A stretch of DNA of 17,766 nucleotides, taken from positions 1-17,766 of the forward strand of contig NZ_QUIV01000040.1 of assembly GCF_003480315.1 (NCBI RefSeq). Direction: 5' to 3'. The notes beneath the pieces were generated by a model. The model was not told the origin of the DNA. It saw nothing but the letters and a program-made list of their open reading frames with translations, and did not search any database. A program made the position numbers and the translations under genes. Source of the DNA: Clostridium sp. AM33-3 (lineage in GTDB: Bacteria; Bacillota; Clostridia; Lachnospirales; Lachnospiraceae). Positions 15,027 to 17,766 of the stretch are shown here, in pieces (the first letter of the stretch is position 1; each line of letters opens with the position of its first letter).

Positions 15027-16910
15027 ATGCCATATTTAGAAGAATCATATGATGTTGTAGTGGTCGGCGCCGGTCATGCCGGATGTGAGGCAGCACTTGC
15101 CTGCGCAAGACTGGGTCTGGAGACGATTGTATTTACGGTGAGTGTTGACAGCATTGCCCTGATGCCCTGCAATCCAAATATCGGAGGAAGCTCTAAGGGG
15201 CATCTTGTCCGGGAGCTGGATGCCCTGGGCGGCGAGATGGGAAAAAATATTGATAAGACCTTCATTCAGTCTAAGATGCTGAATGAGTCAAAGGGACCTG
15301 CAGTTCATTCCCTGCGGGCTCAGGCTGATAAGCAGGATTACAGCCGCCGGATGCGCCATACGCTGGAGAATACGGATCATCTGACCATACGCCAGGCAGA
15401 GGTTTCGGAAATCATTGTGGAGGATCATAAGATTACCGGAGTAAAGACATATTCCGGAGCGGTGTACCATGCAAAAGCGGTGGTACTGGCAACCGGAACT
15501 TACTTAAAAGCACGCTGTATTTATGGTGATGTCAGCAATGCTACCGGCCCGAACGGTCTGCAGCCGGCCAATCATCTGACAGATTCCCTGATTGCTAATG
15601 GAATCGAAATGTTCCGTTTCAAGACCGGAACTCCGGCCCGTGCGGACCGCCGCAGCATTGACTTTTCCAAGATGGAAGAGCAGTTTGGAGATAAGCGGGT
15701 GGTTCCGTTTTCCTTCTCAACAGATCCGGAATCGGTACAGAAGGAGCAGGTTTCCTGCTGGCTGACCTATACGAATGAGGAGACGCATCAGATTATCCGC
15801 GATAATCTGGATCGTTCTCCGCTGTTTTCCGGTGCGATTGAGGGAACCGGTCCGCGTTACTGTCCGTCCATTGAAGATAAGGTAGTGAAATTCCCGGATA
15901 AGACCCGCCACCAAGTATTCATTGAGCCGGAGGGGCTTTACACCAACGAGATGTATCTGGGCGGCATGTCCAGTTCCCTGCCGGAGGATGTGCAGTATGC
16001 CATGTACCGTACTGTTCCGGGTCTGGAGCATGTGCGGATCGTGCGAAATGCGTATGCAATCGAGTATGACTGCATCAACGCAAGGCAGTTAAAGCTGTCT
16101 CTGGAGTTTAAGGCAATTGAAGGACTGTTCAGCGGCGGTCAGTTTAATGGAAGCTCCGGTTATGAGGAAGCAGCTGTACAGGGCTTTATGGCAGGCGTAA
16201 ACGCAGCTATGAAGGTACTGGGACGGGAACCGGTGATCCTGGATCGATCTCAGGCCTATATCGGTGTTCTGATTGATGACCTGGTAACTAAGGAGAATCA
16301 TGAGCCCTACCGTATGATGACTTCCAGAGCAGAGTACCGCTTACTTCTGCGTCAGGATAATGCAGATCTGCGACTACGCGGAATTGGGCATGAGATCGGT
16401 CTGGTAGATGATGAAACGTATGCAAAGCTGCTTCAGAAGGAAAAAGACATTCAGGCTGAGGTAGAACGTCTGGAAAAAACCAATGTAGGTGCAAATCCAA
16501 AAATCCAGGCATTCCTGGAGCGTCATGAAAGTACCGCATTAAAGACAGGAGCAACTCTGGCAGAGCTGGTACGGAGACCTGAATTGGATTATTTTATGTT
16601 AACTGAAATTGATGAGAAACGGCCGGAGCTTTCTTATGATACAGCAGAACAGGTTAACATAAATATTAAGTATGAGGGATATTTAAAACGGCAGCAGCAG
16701 CAGGTGGCGCAGTTTAAGAAGCTGGAGAAAAAGAAGCTGGATCCGGATTTTGATTACAGTACGGTAAACAGTTTGCGGCGTGAGGCAGTACAGAAGCTGA
16801 ATCTGTACAAGCCGGCATCCATTGGGCAGGCATCCCGTATTTCCGGCGTATCACCGGCAGATATTTCCGTGCTGCTGGTACATTTGGAGCAGATGCGCCA
16901 CTCTAAATGA
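15027..16910 (+). CDS. mnmG: tRNA uridine-5-carboxymethylaminomethyl modification enzyme MnmG (GidA)
   Basis: This FAD enzyme is the partner of MnmE in U34 modification. With the ATG at 15027 it has 627 residues, the usual length. The FAD-binding Rossmann motif is [10 protein letters not shown] (residues 10-19). Further family blocks are [24 protein letters not shown], and [11 protein letters not shown] with the catalytic-region cysteine at residue 279. The C-terminus ends in [22 protein letters not shown] longer in-frame start at 14889 would overlap mnmE by about 90 bases and adds unrelated residues, so it is rejected. GAAGGAA lies about 8 bases before the chosen ATG. Confidence 0.97.
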   Translation: MPYLEESYDVVVVGAGHAGCEAALACARLGLETIVFTVSVDSIALMPCNPNIGGSSKGHLVRELDALGGEMGKNIDKTFIQSKMLNESKGPAVHSLRAQADKQDYSRRMRHTLENTDHLTIRQAEVSEIIVEDHKITGVKTYSGAVYHAKAVVLATGTYLKARCIYGDVSNATGPNGLQPANHLTDSLIANGIEMFRFKTGTPARADRRSIDFSKMEEQFGDKRVVPFSFSTDPESVQKEQVSCWLTYTNEETHQIIRDNLDRSPLFSGAIEGTGPRYCPSIEDKVVKFPDKTRHQVFIEPEGLYTNEMYLGGMSSSLPEDVQYAMYRTVPGLEHVRIVRNAYAIEYDCINARQLKLSLEFKAIEGLFSGGQFNGSSGYEEAAVQGFMAGVNAAMKVLGREPVILDRSQAYIGVLIDDLVTKENHEPYRMMTSRAEYRLLLRQDNADLRLRGIGHEIGLVDDETYAKLLQKEKDIQAEVERLEKTNVGANPKIQAFLERHESTALKTGATLAELVRRPELDYFMLTEIDEKRPELSYDTAEQVNINIKYEGYLKRQQQQVAQFKKLEKKKLDPDFDYSTVNSLRREAVQKLNLYKPASIGQASRISGVSPADISVLLVHLEQMRHSK

Positions 16911-16973
16911 TGAAAGAAACGGACTGCCACAATTAGAGCGGTTTTAATTTGAAAATTCCACACAGGAGGGATT

Positions 16974-17708
16974 ATGGAACAGATTTTTGTGGATAAGATG
17001 ACAGATGGGACACGGGAGCTGGGGATTGCTCTCTCAGAGCAGCAATTGGAGCAGTTTTATCGCTATTACAAGTTATTGGTAGAATGGAACAAGATTATGA
17101 ACCTGACCGGAATTACAGAGTTGGAGGAAGTGGTGAGCAAGCATTTTATCGACAGTCTGGCTCTGGTTAAGGCGGTGCCTCTTCAGGATGGACGGAAGGT
17201 ATCTGGCATCGATGTGGGAACCGGTGCCGGTTTTCCGGGAATTCCGTTGAAGATTGCATTTCCAAATCTGAAAATCACACTGCTGGATTCTCTGAATAAG
17301 CGAATCAAATTCTTGAATGAGGTAATCAGCCAGCTGGGGCTCCAGAATGTGGAGACGATTCATGGAAGGGCAGAGGACTTTGGACGTGATGCAAAATACC
17401 GGGAGCAGTATGATTACTGCGTTTCTCGTGCCGTGGCTAATGCCGCAACACTTTCTGAATACTGTCTGCCGTTTGTAAAAGTTGGTGGTGCGTTTATCCC
17501 ATATAAGTCAGGGAAAATTGATGAGGAACTGGAGCAGGGAACGAAAGCAATCGAGAGTCTGGGCGGCAGTATCGCGGATGTGATCCGTTTCGAACTGACC
17601 GGAGCAGATGCGGACCGGTCCCTGGTTGTCATTGAGAAGATTGCGAAGACCGCGAAGAAATATCCAAGAAAAGCGGGAGTGCCGTCAAAAGAGCCAATTG
17701 GAAAGTAA
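16974..17708 (+). CDS. rsmG: 16S rRNA (guanine527-N7)-methyltransferase RsmG (GidB)
   Basis: An S-adenosylmethionine-dependent methyltransferase that makes m7G527 in the 530 loop of 16S rRNA; its loss is known to give low-level streptomycin resistance in several bacteria. Its 244 residues are close to the B. subtilis length. WNKIMNLTGI precedes the SAM-binding GIDVGTGAGFPGIPL (about 79-93). The adjacent LLDSLNKRIKFL, HGRAEDFG and YDYCVSRAVA are typical of the family. The C-terminus is lysine-rich. AGGAGGG lies 5 bases before the ATG. It is 63 bases after mnmG, with no terminator between, so co-transcription is likely. Confidence 0.97.
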   Translation: MEQIFVDKMTDGTRELGIALSEQQLEQFYRYYKLLVEWNKIMNLTGITELEEVVSKHFIDSLALVKAVPLQDGRKVSGIDVGTGAGFPGIPLKIAFPNLKITLLDSLNKRIKFLNEVISQLGLQNVETIHGRAEDFGRDAKYREQYDYCVSRAVANAATLSEYCLPFVKVGGAFIPYKSGKIDEELEQGTKAIESLGGSIADVIRFELTGADADRSLVVIEKIAKTAKKYPRKAGVPSKEPIGK

Positions 17709-17766
17709 TTGCAATTTAAGGGAATAGCACGAAAGGGTCCGAAGTTCCGGGGAGGGCCTACAGAAC
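17709..17766 (+). other. Short tail after rsmG, no gene seen
   Basis: No hairpin terminator or open frame is visible in these 58 bases. A GGGGAGGG stretch near the end (about 17749-17756) could be the ribosome binding site of a gene that starts just past the right edge, but no start codon is in view. Confidence 0.3.

Overview
This window is the chromosomal replication origin region of a low-to-moderate-GC Clostridia. The family Lachnospiraceae is the best guess, from the gene order and from protein features such as the GyrA quinolone-region sequence and the YidC and RnpA variants. That placement is inference from family resemblance; no search was run. Nearly everything is conserved housekeeping. 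I do not see a new defence, mobile or biosynthetic system. The points of real interest are origin architecture, regulatory sites and one decayed locus.

Layout. Left arm, all on the minus strand and reading away from the origin: dnaA (9807-8428), dnaN (8106-6991), yaaA (6967-6758), recF (6761-5676), gyrB (5645-3732), gyrA (3644-1113) with a strong terminator (1094-1047), then a wrecked class I fumarase locus (about 1042-444). After that come a tRNA-Ser(GCU) with its own consensus promoter, and a tandem promoter pair with a boxA-like leader that probably feeds an rRNA operon just beyond position 1. Right arm, all on the plus strand: rpmH (10229-10363), rnpA, yidD, yidC, jag/khpB, a terminator, then mnmE, mnmG and rsmG. 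The last 58 bases hold no gene.

The origin is bipartite. A DnaA-box cluster lies between dnaA and rpmH (about 9870-10042). A second set lies between dnaA and dnaN (8106-8386). The dnaA-dnaN gap holds a DnaA box, a run of DnaA-trio-like triplets and a 26-bp pure A/T tract, in the order known for the Bacillus subtilis unwinding region. Hand counts of sampled lines show C excess on the plus strand in dnaN, near balance in dnaA, and G excess in the right arm. That fits unwinding at about 8140-8195.

How the genes work together: DnaA opens the origin; DnaN clamps the polymerase; RecF assists clamp and gap repair; GyrA and GyrB relieve supercoils ahead of the forks. On the other arm, rpmH (ribosome), rnpA (RNase P), yidD and yidC (membrane insertion), jag (RNA binding) and mnmE, mnmG and rsmG (tRNA and 16S rRNA modification) form the usual translation and membrane-biogenesis string.
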